Shown here one piece after another: positions 26,516 to 36,619 of a stretch of DNA of 64,000 nucleotides. The notes below the pieces were generated by a model. That model was not told the DNA's origin, did no database searches, and saw nothing but the letters and a program-made list of their open reading frames with translations. The first letter of the stretch is position 1; the number at the start of each line of letters is the position of its first letter. Origin of the DNA: Coprinus comatus (lineage: Eukaryota > Basidiomycota > Agaricomycetes > Agaricales > Agaricaceae). The stretch spans positions 1 through 64,000 of the forward strand of contig JAWPGT010000072.1 of the NCBI GenBank assembly GCA_034638255.1, in the 5' to 3' direction. A program made the position numbers and the translations under genes.

Positions 26516-27556
26516 CAGGCTCCTTCCCAGCCCTCTCGCTGCACGTGCGAGGTAAACAAGGACAAAGTTTGGGCATCTAAGGACGAACCTCGCACAGCGA
26601 GGGGCTGGCACATTATGTCCTTCGGCCACTGCCGAGAGTCTTATGTCATCAAAAACATATTAGTAATTATGGAAAATATCATATATTTTTGAAATTACCT
26701 CCATACCCTGAATGGCGACTCGGAGTCATTCCTAGTAGCCTAGTCATAGGTACTCAGGTGGTGGATGTTCAAAATCAAAGAAAAGTTTATTTTATGATGA
26801 CGAATCTCTTTTATTCTCTCTTCTATTTTTTTCCAATAATCATCTTAATTTTCTAAAATATAGTAAACGAGTCACCACTTGGAAGTTGGCACTCACTTGT
26901 GAGTCTTGTCTACTCCCTCTTTCTATAAGTTAGATAGCTTGGAAATGTACTCGTTTATCTGCTGAGTGCTCTGGTGTCCTCTTTGCAATAGAATGGTAGA
27001 CATCTGGTTGAACGTTCCAAAACTGACTTTGAAGTTTTTTTCCCAACTTCCCAAGCCTAAACAACATTTCAGGTGCCCTCTCGAGATACAAGAAAGCAAT
27101 AAGACCGGAAGACGCCTCGCAAGCTCTTCGGAAACCTCTCAGGATGCTCTCCCTTGATTTCTAATTATCCTCTGAATGAAAGCTTGCAGTGTGAGTCAGC
27201 CTCCTTTGAAGATTTTCACCACATGTCCCCAGGATCAATGTATTTAAGTGCAAAGCTATGTTACAAGATTTTTTCGTAGAAGAATACATGTGCTGCTTTA
27301 AGTCTGTGGAACTACTCTAATTGATGAATATAATGGCGAACATAGTAGTCCTACTGTTTTAGGACATCTGTTAAGTCGTGGAAAACCTCGCTAACCCTTA
27401 TTCTCTTACGTATGCAGACCCTCACTGCCACTCGGGAATGGCCGAAGGACATAATGTGCCAGCCCCTCGCTGCACTCAGGACCTCCTTAGATGCCTTTGC
27501 TTTGGTTTATTTGTCCCCTCCCGAGCACGTGCAGCGAGGGGATGGGAAGGAGCCTG
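26516..27556 (-). repeat. Right arm of the palindrome
   Basis: Inverted copy of 25360-26400, same length. Together the arms would form a hairpin of about 1 kb in single-stranded DNA or in read-through RNA. Confidence 0.9.
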
Positions 27557-27565
27557 GGTGGTGAC

Positions 27566-28304
27566 GTGCGTTTTGATTGTTTAAAGAATGTTTGGTTTGT
27601 TTGGCGCCTTAGTTGTGTCTGTTTGTGTCTTCCGCATGCAGCGAGGTTGGCTGGGTAGGAGCCTGCGCTTAGATGGTACTTACCAGATAGGCTATCTTCA
27701 CACCTGCAAGACAACTATATAGCACCTTGTGAGGCATGTCAAACAAAATAACTACATGTATTGAATCACCCTTTTTACTGGCATTATAGCCCCCATCACC
27801 GTCTATTTTAGGCGGGCGGCTTGAGAAGCAGCCATACTTCAAGCTTCAAGTCATTTAAGCTTGTCATCAAGATATTCATGTGTTACCAGCAAATGGAAAA
27901 TTGATTTCATTACCCTGGATTTGGAGAGAAAATTTTTATTACTGAATTCCAATCAGCTGTTTTTTTTTATCACAGAAGGGATAGGAGACTGGTCTTCTGT
28001 GGAGAAAAGGTGCCCTGACTTGGGAGTCAGAGAAAGGCTGGATAAAGAAGATTTGACATCAGGGTATTCATTTAGAGGGGAAGTCAGAAACAGAAGATTG
28101 GAAATTGATCTGAAGGGAAAAACAGAAGGTTATGATTTGAAGACTCACCTTTACTCCATGCATATGCTCAAAGGCATAATACATTAATGTTTTAACCTGA
28201 TTCCATCTGTCCGCTGATGTTGAAACTTTTCTTCTCCACCGATTAGCTTTGATGTTTGTATAGAACATACCACCACGTATGTCTCAACCTCCTAACCAAA
28301 TGCC
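27566..28304. other. Flank between the fold-back and the gypsy element
   Basis: Contains the decayed terminus above. Otherwise no gene is recognised; open frames here (for example 27861-28187) lack features. Confidence 0.45.
27632..27664 (+). repeat. Isolated terminus related to the fold-back element
   Basis: GCATGCAGCGAGGTTGGC followed by TGGGTAGGAGCCTG resembles the fold-back's right terminus (GCAGCGAGGGGATGGGAAGGAGCCTG) with several substitutions. Probably an older, decayed relative 76 bp outside the intact copy. Confidence 0.5.
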
Positions 28305-28309
28305 GCAAC

Positions 28310-28838
28310 TGTTATGATCTTGCCTATACCTCTGTTTTGGTATAGACGATGCTACGATGGACCTCTTCAAGGTGCTCGTAGGAGGAGAATGTCTACTCTT
28401 ACTGAGACTACTTTCAGGGGACGACCTCTACAGTACTCAGACTGTAGATCACAGGTGTTCCTTACTAGTAAGCCGTTCGTGCAAGAGTTAGAGCTGACTC
28501 CGAGTTCTGGGGTTATCAAAGTAGAGGCGGAACAATGATAGCAGAGAGAACTAGAGAGGCAACGAGTATTAAGCTGAAGCTTAATCTCTGTTGCTGTCCA
28601 TGTATTTATACAACTACGAGTACAGGTTGTAGGCTATGCTTGATACATGTGAGACAGGAGAGTGAAACTATCTACAGCTGAAACAGTGAGTGAAACAACA
28701 AGTGGAAGTCCGTAGAAAGTACTAGTCCGAGGCTATACGAAACAGTAGTCCAAGGCTATGTGAAACGAGTAAGAGAAAGTACACTATCGTCCATCATTAG
28801 TTCTAATGATTAGTCGTGATAAATATGAAACCGTAACA
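28310..28838 (-). repeat. 3' LTR of the gypsy element
   Basis: 529 bp, begins TGTTATGATC on the plus strand and ends GTAACA; preceded on the sense strand by the polypurine tract at 28839-28849. Confidence 0.95.
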
Positions 28839-28949
28839 TTATCCCCTTTCTAGAGAACTAGTCCATAGTTCATAAATAATAGTTCAAGGTAGTAGTCCAG
28901 ACGAAAATAAGAAGGAAAGGAAAAGTACTCAAAGAAAATAGGTCCACGT

Positions 28950-29241
28950 TTAGACACGTCTGTCATAGCGAGAGGGTCGAGTTTGGTAGGCGGGCAGCGG
29001 AGTGGGTGGTCTGGCAGGAAGAGGGTGGCGTACTGCTGAAGTGGGGATTTCCCAAAGAGGAGGAGTATGTGAAATGCGGTGTAGGAACTGGGAGGGGTGG
29101 CGGATTTCATCTACTCGGCGGTTGTCTTGTTCATCTCGATAGGTGACTCGGTTAGGTGGTAATCTGGGGTTGACCCATGGTCTGGCATCTCCTCGATAGT
29201 TTCCATCGTTCTCCAAATTGGCAGGAAAGGGACACTCATTT
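28950..29241 (-). pseudogene. Gypsy third ORF, 3' part
   Basis: Continuation of the third ORF after the nested element: NDGNYRGDARPWVNPRLPP...LPARPPTPLPAYQTR, ending RYDRRV-TAA. Arg/Pro-rich and probably disordered. About 110 bp separates it from the 3' LTR. Confidence 0.75.
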
Positions 29242-29559
29242 TGTCAGAATGGTAGAATGTGGTGAAGAGAATGTGAGGAGTAATGAGAGATAGTAAAGCT
29301 CAGACACAGACACAGACACAGAAAGAAGGGAATTGATTGGATAGTTTGGCTAAGACATGAGGGACTTATATATCTACCAGAACAAAGAACAACCAAAAGG
29401 GGAGAACAATAAGGACCCTTGCCAGCACACAAAGGGAATATGTAAGTAACATAATAAGGGAAAAGAACATTATGAAAGAGTCCAGAACATCAGGATAAGA
29501 TAAGTGGAGTGATTAGGAAAGATGGATAAGATAAGGAGATATCTGGGAAAAACCTAACA
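29242..29559 (-). repeat. 3' LTR of the gag-only element
   Basis: 318 bp; preceded on the sense strand by a G-run polypurine tract directly adjoining TGTTAGG. Confidence 0.95.
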
Positions 29560-29642
29560 TACCCCCCTGACCAGATATATCTACAAAGAGTCCAAAAGAA
29601 TGTGAAGAAGATAAAAGAAAATGAAAAGAAGTAAAAAATCCA

Positions 29643-30689
29643 TCAAATCAACAAAGGTCCATAACCAGGATAACTTCCATCAACAAACCTAACCCTAGCA
29701 GAAGCAGCAACAACAGGAGAAGATGGAGGGGATGATGAAGGAGAGGATGGAGGAGAGGAAAGGAAGTGGTATACTGAGTTAGCCTGTTGTTGAGTAGATG
29801 AGGAATTCCAAGAAGATGTTGATATGACCCAATCCTTTACTTCCTGAGGCATGTTGTACATGCACCTTGCAGCAATATGTCCAGACCTTCCACACCTATG
29901 ACAATGACCTTCATTAGAAGGATTACACCACCTAAAACCTTTTCCATCAACAGGGACACTAGAAGAAGAGTTGGGAGTAGAATGGGAGGAATGATGAGGT
30001 TGAGAAGAGTGTTGGTGGTGAGATTTGGAATGAGGATGTTGGTACTTCTTGTTGGTGACAGAGAATGCAGATTGAGAAGGGAAGGAGGAATCCAGGACAT
30101 CAGCAGAGGAGGCTGAGGAAATCATGACCTTGATCTTGTCCAGAGTGGGATATGTGTCTTGAGATAGAATGTTGGATCTGATGTGGTGGAAGGAAGAATC
30201 CAAATTCATGAGAAGAACATCAATAATCTCTGTATCAGAGATAGAACAACCCAAAGCCTTCAACTTGGAAGAAGCAGCAAGAACCTCCTGAATGTAAACA
30301 TCTACATGCCTGGAACCATCATGTCTAACACCATAAAATGCCTGCCTTGCCATCATCCTATGACCAAGAGTAGACTTCTCAAAATGAGCTTTAAGAGCAG
30401 CCCATGCTTTCTGACCAGATTTAACATCAGCCATGAGATACCAATGTTCAGGATGAACCTTGGAGAAAATAAGAGCACAGAGTTGATTGTCTAATAAAAC
30501 CTTGTCAGAGGTGGGTGATTTCTTGTCATCAGGAGAGAGTGAAGAGTTGTTGGGGTTGGATGAAGTGATATCTATTCCAGCAGCAAGAAAGACCATTTGC
30601 ATAGCCTGAGACCATATTGACCAGTTGTTGGAGGAGGTAAGGATAGGGATACTATTGGAGATGGTGAGAGCAATAGAAGGGATAGACAT
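29643..30689 (-). CDS. gag: Gag of the TR-GAG element, 348 aa
   Basis: Starts MSIPSIALTISNSIPIL at 30689 and resembles Ty1/copia-type Gag (NWSIWSQAMQMVF; AWAALKAHFEKSTLGHRMM; YIQEVLAASSKLKALG). One zinc knuckle CHRCGRSGHIAARC (CX2CX4HX4C) follows a His/Ser-rich linker. The tail is Ser/Pro-rich and ends GYGPLLI. The frame is intact from start to stop, fitting an element under selection to supply its own particle protein while borrowing Pol. Not closely alike in sequence to the copia Gag at 44.9-45.9 kb. Confidence 0.88.
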   Translation of the reverse strand: MSIPSIALTISNSIPILTSSNNWSIWSQAMQMVFLAAGIDITSSNPNNSSLSPDDKKSPTSDKVLLDNQLCALIFSKVHPEHWYLMADVKSGQKAWAALKAHFEKSTLGHRMMARQAFYGVRHDGSRHVDVYIQEVLAASSKLKALGCSISDTEIIDVLLMNLDSSFHHIRSNILSQDTYPTLDKIKVMISSASSADVLDSSFPSQSAFSVTNKKYQHPHSKSHHQHSSQPHHSSHSTPNSSSSVPVDGKGFRWCNPSNEGHCHRCGRSGHIAARCMYNMPQEVKDWVISTSSWNSSSTQQQANSVYHFLSSPPSSPSSSPPSSPVVAASARVRFVDGSYPGYGPLLI

Positions 30690-30832
30690 TGTTGACAGTA
30701 GAATGATAGATCAGGGGATAGAGTTGAGAGATCAAAGTAGCAGAGTAATAGGATAGGGATATGTGAAAGATGAGGAATTAAAATGGCAGAGTTTCAGTAT
30801 AGGAGTGTAATGATTAGAGAGCAGTGAAGCCG

Positions 30833-30844
30833 GGGCCCATAACC
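30833..30844 (-). promoter_or_regulatory. PBS of the gag-only element, complementary to the tRNA-iMet anticodon arm
   Basis: The sense strand directly after the 5' LTR reads GGTTATGGGCCC, complement of GGGCCCATAACC. This is the anticodon arm of initiator tRNA-Met (anticodon CAU), as in copia-type half-tRNA priming. Confidence 0.7.
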
Positions 30845-31162
30845 TGTCAGAATGGTAGAATGTGGTGAAGAGAATGTGAGGAGTAATGAGAGATAGTAAA
30901 GCTCAGACACAGACACAGACACAGAAAGAAGGGAATTGATTGGATAGTTTGGCTAAGACATGAGGGACTTATATATCTACCAGAACAAAGAACAACCAAA
31001 AGGGGAGAACAATAAGGACCCTTGCCAGCACACAAAGGGAATATGTAAGTAACATAATAAGGGAAAAGAACATTATGAAAGAGTCCAGAACATCAGGATA
31101 AGATAAGTGGAGTGATTAGGAAAGATGGATAAGATAAGGAGATATCTGGGAAAAACCTAACA
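30845..31162 (-). repeat. 5' LTR of the gag-only element
   Basis: 318 bp, same as 29242-29559 by eye; includes a short (ACACAG)n tract. Confidence 0.95.
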
Positions 31163-32921
31163 CATTTGTAAGAGGAGCAAGGGTTCGACGAGCCAGAATT
31201 CGATCCGAAGTGGGATGAGTGGTTAACAGATAGGTAGTGGTGAATTCGGGGTTTCGGTTCTCATCGAGACGTCGAGGGAGAGGAGTGAGGAGGGAGGAAG
31301 TATGTCCGACACGATGAAATTGTAGTCCATGAGCTTTCTGGGTGCCAAAGATCTCGGGAGTGATCTGATCTTGAGCTCTTGTAAGTGCGATGGGAGTGGC
31401 TGGTTCCAGGGGCTCGGGAGTATTGAGTCGAGAGACAATGACTGGGGATGTGGGTCGATTCTTGCAAGTCCAGGAATAATGTCCCATGGTATTGCAGAAT
31501 CGGCATTGGTAGTCAGGGCATGACGATCCAATGTGTCTGACTAATCCACAGACAATGCAACTGTAATCATAACACTTCTTTTCTTCGTCAGTGAACTGGT
31601 TGTAGACCAGTAAGGGAATATCCTTCTTCATGATGTCTTCCTTCAACTTATAGACTGGGAACCTTCCAAACCGTTGCTCAAAGTCTCCAGAACCGATGAT
31701 CTTATCAGCCAGTTCCTTTAATGACGATGCATAGTGAACTGCTCTTGACGACTCGAATGGTGGGTTGGAGATATTTCGTAAGATACGGGCCTCTCGTTGG
31801 TTTGGGGGATGGTAAAGAGCGGGCGTGGTGTATCGATACGGATATCTGGAACCAAGGTTGGCGAATGGATGGTCTGGGGCGATTGGATAGGTATTGGGGA
31901 TGTTGGTAAGGAGATTGGCGGGAGGAACCTGGCTAGCTGGGAGGCTGGGGTTCTCACGTCCAACATTTCTAGGAACATTCGATCCCGTTGGGTCATCTGG
32001 TCGTGGAGGGTTGGTTGTGGGGGTAGAGGCTTCTGAGATCTCCGATGCACGGGCGAGGTATTCGGTAACGGTCTCCCCGAGTTGTCGAACGAAGTATAAT
32101 TGTGCCAGGCGACCGGGTGCGGAGGTTGGAGCATATCGTTCTGCTCGTGCCGTCGACGCAATGTGGGTGAGGACATTCCAGAGTTCATAGAGTTTCTCGA
32201 AATATGGAAGGGAGAGAAACTCGGCATTGGATCCAGCTGGTAACTCTCGTGGTGCCTCTCCATCCTCGTGGTAGGAGAGCATGTTTGGATGTCCAACTCC
32301 CCTTCTCCAGTTATAGTGATTTCCCCATTCCGATGTACTCGAATTATGAATGGAGGGGGTGGCAGGTGCGCTTCTCGGGTGAATTTCCGTCGCAAATACT
32401 GGTTCAGGCGAGTTACCATCTGACCTAGAGGGTGCAGTGGTCGGTCGTTCAATGAGGGGAGAGACTGCGTCTGGAGTTGCGATGCGGGGTATGGGGTGAG
32501 CAATGGGTGTCTCTGTTTGATCCATGGTAGGTGAAATGGCATTGAATCTTGCCAGGATGATGGCTGCAGCAAGTTGGGGTTCTTCAATCAGAGTTGTTCC
32601 AGGTGGGTAAGTACCACGAGCGATAAGAGTGTCAATGTGCAGGCGATTGAGAATGTGAGGAGGAATATCCTCGATAGCAGTATCAAGAAGAATTTGAACT
32701 TCTGGATCGTCCAGTCGAAGTTGGTTAGGATCAAAAGCTGGATTGAAAGCAAGAGGAGTATTGATAGCTCCTGTTGTAGATGCAGTTTGAGGGGGTGTGG
32801 TTGCTGGTGATGGAAAGGTGTCGTTGGTGGTTGAGCTTAGGCTCGGTGTGGAAGATGAGTGAGAGGAGGGCAAGTATTCGAGAGGAGAGGGGCCTGAGGT
32901 GGAGTCTTGTTGCTGGGTCAT
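31163..32921 (-). pseudogene. Gypsy third ORF, 5' part: Gag-like protein with two zinc knuckles, interrupted
   Basis: Starts MTQQQDSTSG at 32921, overlapping the integrase stop as ATGA. The first ~300 residues are Pro/Ser/Thr-rich. A folded part follows (LPYFEKLYELWNVLTHIAST; LYFVRQLGETVTEYLARA; KLKEDIMKKDIPLLVYNQF), then two zinc knuckles, CIVCGLVRHIGSSC and CRFCNTMGHYSWTC (both CX2CX4HX4C). The gag-only element is inserted after RRTLAPLTN; the frame resumes at 29241 and ends at 28950. Removing the insert and one target duplication leaves an unbroken frame of about 681 codons, so the ORF was intact until then. It occupies the position of env in errantiviruses but has no signal peptide or membrane segment, so it is not an envelope protein. 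Confidence 0.8.
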
Positions 32922-35900
32922 TTATATCTGCGAGGGGGGGTAGAGAGTGTCTTCTTTGGAGGAGCCCTTTTAAGTGAAAGGTGATGGTTCTTCTGGTATT
33001 CTCCAAACAGTTCCTTTGCTGAATCTGAAACATTCTCTTCTGGTTCCCAAGTATTCTCTGAGTCAGGAAATCCCTTCCATTTGATCAAATACTTCATCTT
33101 GTTTCTACTCCTTTTGTGATTGATGATTGCTTCGACTTCCCAGTGTTCTTCTCCATCTATCAAATCAGGGATGGTTTCAGCGGAAGGCTTGTTTGGGTTG
33201 ATCTCGTTTTGAACTGTGGGTTTCAACAGAGCCACATGAAACGTATCATAGATCTTCCATGAAGTTGGTAGAAGCAGTTGATAAGTCAGAGGTCCTTTGC
33301 GTTTTAGGATCTTGAATGGACCTTGACGTTTCGGCTTGATCTTCGATGATTGGTATTGGATGGGAAGGTTCTTTGCATTTAGATAAACTTCATCCCCTTC
33401 ATTATAGGTTGGATAATGAGGGCGTTTGACACGAGAAGCTATCACTTTAGCTGCGGATTGATAGGCTAGCAGTGCTTCGTGTCTGAAACGATCAAGTTTT
33501 CGAACATGATCATCGACTGATGGTGCACCAGATTCTTCCATGACATTGGGGAAGGATGGTGGATTTGTTCCAGTCATAATTTCTAGTGGTGATCGTTTGT
33601 TGGCGGCATGGGGATGGGAGTTGTAACTGAATTCGAGAAGTGGAAGTGCATCGACCCAGTCATTCGGTTGGTTGTTGCAGTAGATCGAGAGATATGTTTC
33701 AATCTCTTGATTAGCTCGTTCTGTTGCACCATCTGTTTGGGGATGGTATGCCGTAGAAGGTTTCCAGTTGATCTGGAGCATCTCAAAGAACCTTTGGGCA
33801 GCTTTAGAGGCAAAACGAGGATCGCGATCTGAGACAATAGTGTTGGGGGTACCAAACCGTTTGTAGATGTTGTCGATCAGGAGTCTCGAAATATCGGCGA
33901 AGGTGCAGGTTTTCGACGTTGGACAGAGTATTATCCCCTTCGATAATCCGCGATCTATCACGGATAATATAGAATCAAATTTTCCGCAAGGAGGGAGATC
34001 GGTGATTAAGTCCATAGCTATATCGCCAAAAACACGCATGGATTCGGATGGAGGAAGTGGTTGGAATGGAGGTTTTGCAGGATTCCGATCAATCTTGAAT
34101 TGTTGGCATTGTGGACAGGCTTTGACATAGTTGGTAATGAAATCACGCATTCCAGGCCATTTCACTATTAACTGAATTCATCTTAATGTTTCATCTATTC
34201 CAGGGTGTCCTGCGGAATGATGATCATGATGCTGTGCTAGAAGCCGTTGTTTCTCCTTCAGAGTGGGTTCTTGGGCGATTAAGGCAGGTTCAGTTGAAGT
34301 GGCGTTTAAGAATAGCTTGTTTGGTAAAACCACAATGTCCATATTTTCTTCGGCAGAGTCAAAGTTATGATCTGGTCGTCTGGAGAGTGCATCTGCAGCA
34401 GGAATTTCTTTTCCTGGTTTGTGTTTTATCACAAAGTTGTATTTCTGCAGTTCAGCCCATGTGTGAGCTTGACGACGTGACAGTTTCTGCGAATCTTGCC
34501 AAAAACGGAGATTGTTGTGATCACTGTGCACAGTTACTATATGCGGTGATCCCAGTAGGTAGTGGCGCCAGTCATCAAAAGCTTGTTTGATCGCAAGGAG
34601 TTCTTTGTCCGGAGTAGGATAGTTGCGTTCCGCAGGTCCAAGGGATTTAGAACGGAATGCACAAGGACGAGTAACTCCGTTTTCATCAGTTTGACATAGA
34701 ACACCACCCGTTGCAAAGTCAGAAGCATCTGTTTTGACATGGAATGGTTTGTGAGGATTGGGAGTGAGAAGGATAGATCCGTTCGCAAACATGTTCTTAA
34801 CAGTGTTAAAAGCTTCTTCTGCTTCTGGGGTCCATTTAAATGCTACCGATTTGCGTAGAAGGTCATTTAGAGGACGGGTGATATTGGCATAGTTCCTGAT
34901 GAATTTTCGGTAGAAGTTTGCAAATCCTAAGAACTTTCTAACTTTGCGTTGTGATGTTGGTGTGGGCCATTCTGCAATTCCAGCAAGTTTGTCTTCTGAC
35001 ATGGTAATACTGTTCTGGCTTATCGTCATTCCTAGGAATTCTATGGAGGTTTTCTCGAATTCGCATTTCTTGGTCTTGAGATAAAGATTGTTTTCTTGGA
35101 CTCTTTTTAGAACTTCAAGAGTCATCTTGTTAAGATCTTGCTTGTTATCAGAGAAAATGAGAATGTCATCCATATAGACAATAACTGCTATACAACCAGG
35201 TTTATCAATGAGGTCTCGGAAGATATGATCCATCATTGCCTGGAATGTCGCAGGAGAGTTTGTCATTCCAAAGAACATAACAGTAGGTTCGAAAAGACCG
35301 AATGGAGTTTTGAATGCTCCTTTCCATTGGTCTCCATCAAAGATGCGAACATTGTTATATCCAAGACGAACGTCCATTTTGGTGAAGTATTTAGCTCCAC
35401 GGAGGCGGTCCATAATTGAGCTGACATTGGGAATGGGATAGGCGTTTTTCACAGTGTGGGAATTGAGATAGCAATAATCTTGACATGGTCTAAGAGACTT
35501 TCCATCTTTCTTATTGACGAAAAAGAATGGTGATGCCATAGGAGATTTAGATGGTCGGATATATCCTTTGGCTAGGTTCTCGTCAAGAAAGGTCTTTAAT
35601 TCATCCATTTCAGCCGGTGCAAGGCGATATGGTTTGTAAGACTTTGGAGTGAAGGTTTCTTTTAGATCAATGCGATGATCACAAGGTCGTGATGGAGGAA
35701 ATCGTTCTGAGGCCTTCTTGTCAAAGATGGGAAGATATTTCCATAATGTTCTAGGAACTATTTCCTTTGGATCAGAAGATGTGGCTTTTGCATGCTTTTG
35801 GGATATGAGTTGGGATGCAGAAGTCTTGGCGTTGATTTGTATGAGGCGGCCAGCCAATCCAGTGTCAAGGGTATCAGGGAGCGATTGTGCAGCAATGCGG

Positions 35901-36619
35901 AGGTTTTTAGGAACATCAATTGGGTCTTCACTGTAGCAGGTGACTTCATTGATTGTGATGGAATTTTCTAGTTGGGAGCAAGAGATGGTTCTAGAAGATG
36001 GTGAACGCCATCGGAATGTTTTGGCAGTCCAATCAATGTCGGGATTGTACTGTTCCAAAAAGGAAAACCCTAGAATAGCGGGGTGTTTTCCAATTCCAAT
36101 AACATAGGCATCTGTCTTGATGTTTCGACCATCAATGATACATTCCACAACTACTTTCTCAGTGATTGTTCCACTGATGTTTTCTGTTCCATCAACATTC
36201 GTAACAGCGATTGGGGGTTCCACAGAGATTCGTTGGAGGTTAAGGGAGTGTGCGGTTTTCTCGGAAATGAAGTTTCCTTGAGCTCCTGAATCAATCAGGG
36301 CATTGAGGGTGGCGATCTGGTGGGAGCAGTGATTTTGAAGATAGATGGGTAGATAAATAGATTTTTCGTTGCGGGATAGGATAAGAGGAATAACGGAAAT
36401 GTTCACTGGCGGTGAATTGTCTGGTTCGGGAGAATAAATAGGGTCCGGTATGTCCATTGTCTTTGAGGTAGAGGAGTGAGTAGTACTAATGTCCGATTCA
36501 TCGTCTGTAAAGGAGGGATTGTCTGAGTCTTGAGAGTCTTCATGAATCACCGAAAGGATAGCGGAGGCTGGATGGGTTCGACTTGTCGCCTTAAGCAAAA
36601 CCCGGCCTAAAAATTTAAA
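32918..36619 (-). pseudogene. pol: Gypsy Pol (protease, RT, RNase H, integrase, chromodomain) with one in-frame TGA
   Basis: Reached from gag by -1 frameshift. Protease LIDSGAQGNFISEK; reverse transcriptase with VYMDDILIFS; RNase H starting KTDASDFATGGVL; integrase zinc finger HHDHHSAGHPG...CPQCQQFK; integrase core D-D-E (DIAMDLITDLPP; IVSDRDPRF; QTDGATERANQEIE); C-terminal chromodomain EVEAIINHKRSRNKMKYLIKW with WKGFPDSENTWEPEENV. A TGA at 34178-34180, between ETLR and IQLIVKWPGM, interrupts the integrase zinc finger in the same frame; Arg (CGA) is usual there, so a C-to-T change is likely. Chromodomains of this type target insertion to histone H3K9-methylated chromatin. The last codons overlap the third ORF as ATGA. 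Confidence 0.9.

Larger units (their letters stand above)
25360..27556. mobile_element. Palindromic fold-back DNA transposon (non-autonomous, Mutator-like by its target duplication)
   Basis: A 2,197-bp element beginning CAGGCTCCTTCCCA and ending in its complement. It is flanked by a perfect 9-bp direct repeat GGTGGTGAC (25351-25359 and 27557-27565). It consists of two 1,041-bp inverted arms (25360-26400 and 26516-27556) around a 115-bp spacer. Each arm itself starts and ends with the same CAGGCTCCTTCCCA-type terminus. A 9-bp duplication is typical of the Mutator/MULE superfamily. No transposase frame is present, so it would be mobilised in trans. The flanking duplication surrounds the pair and not each arm, so the palindrome moved, or was last inserted, as a unit. 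Confidence 0.85.
29242..31162 (-). mobile_element. Gag-only LTR retrotransposon (TR-GAG type) nested in the gypsy third ORF
   Basis: 1,921 bp with two 318-bp LTRs (29242-29559 and 30845-31162; TGTCAG...CTAACA on plus) that look identical, and a perfect target duplication CATTT (29237-29241 and 31163-31167). Between the LTRs are only a PBS, one gag ORF and a G-rich polypurine tract (29560-29568, CAGGGGGGT on the sense strand). No protease, RT, RNase H or integrase, so it must borrow these. Its PBS is of the half-tRNA-iMet type, like copia elements, so a Ty1/copia helper is likely. Confidence 0.93.

Noticed and set aside
31718..32587. 289-codon minus-strand frame
   Set aside because: Shadow of the gypsy third ORF in another frame; Pro/Arg/His-rich and without knuckles or start.
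31163..32921. Third gypsy ORF as an envelope gene
   Set aside because: No signal peptide, no membrane segment, no furin-like site; zinc knuckles instead.
34186..34590. 134-codon plus-strand frame over pol
   Set aside because: Antisense shadow of RT/RNase H coding sequence.
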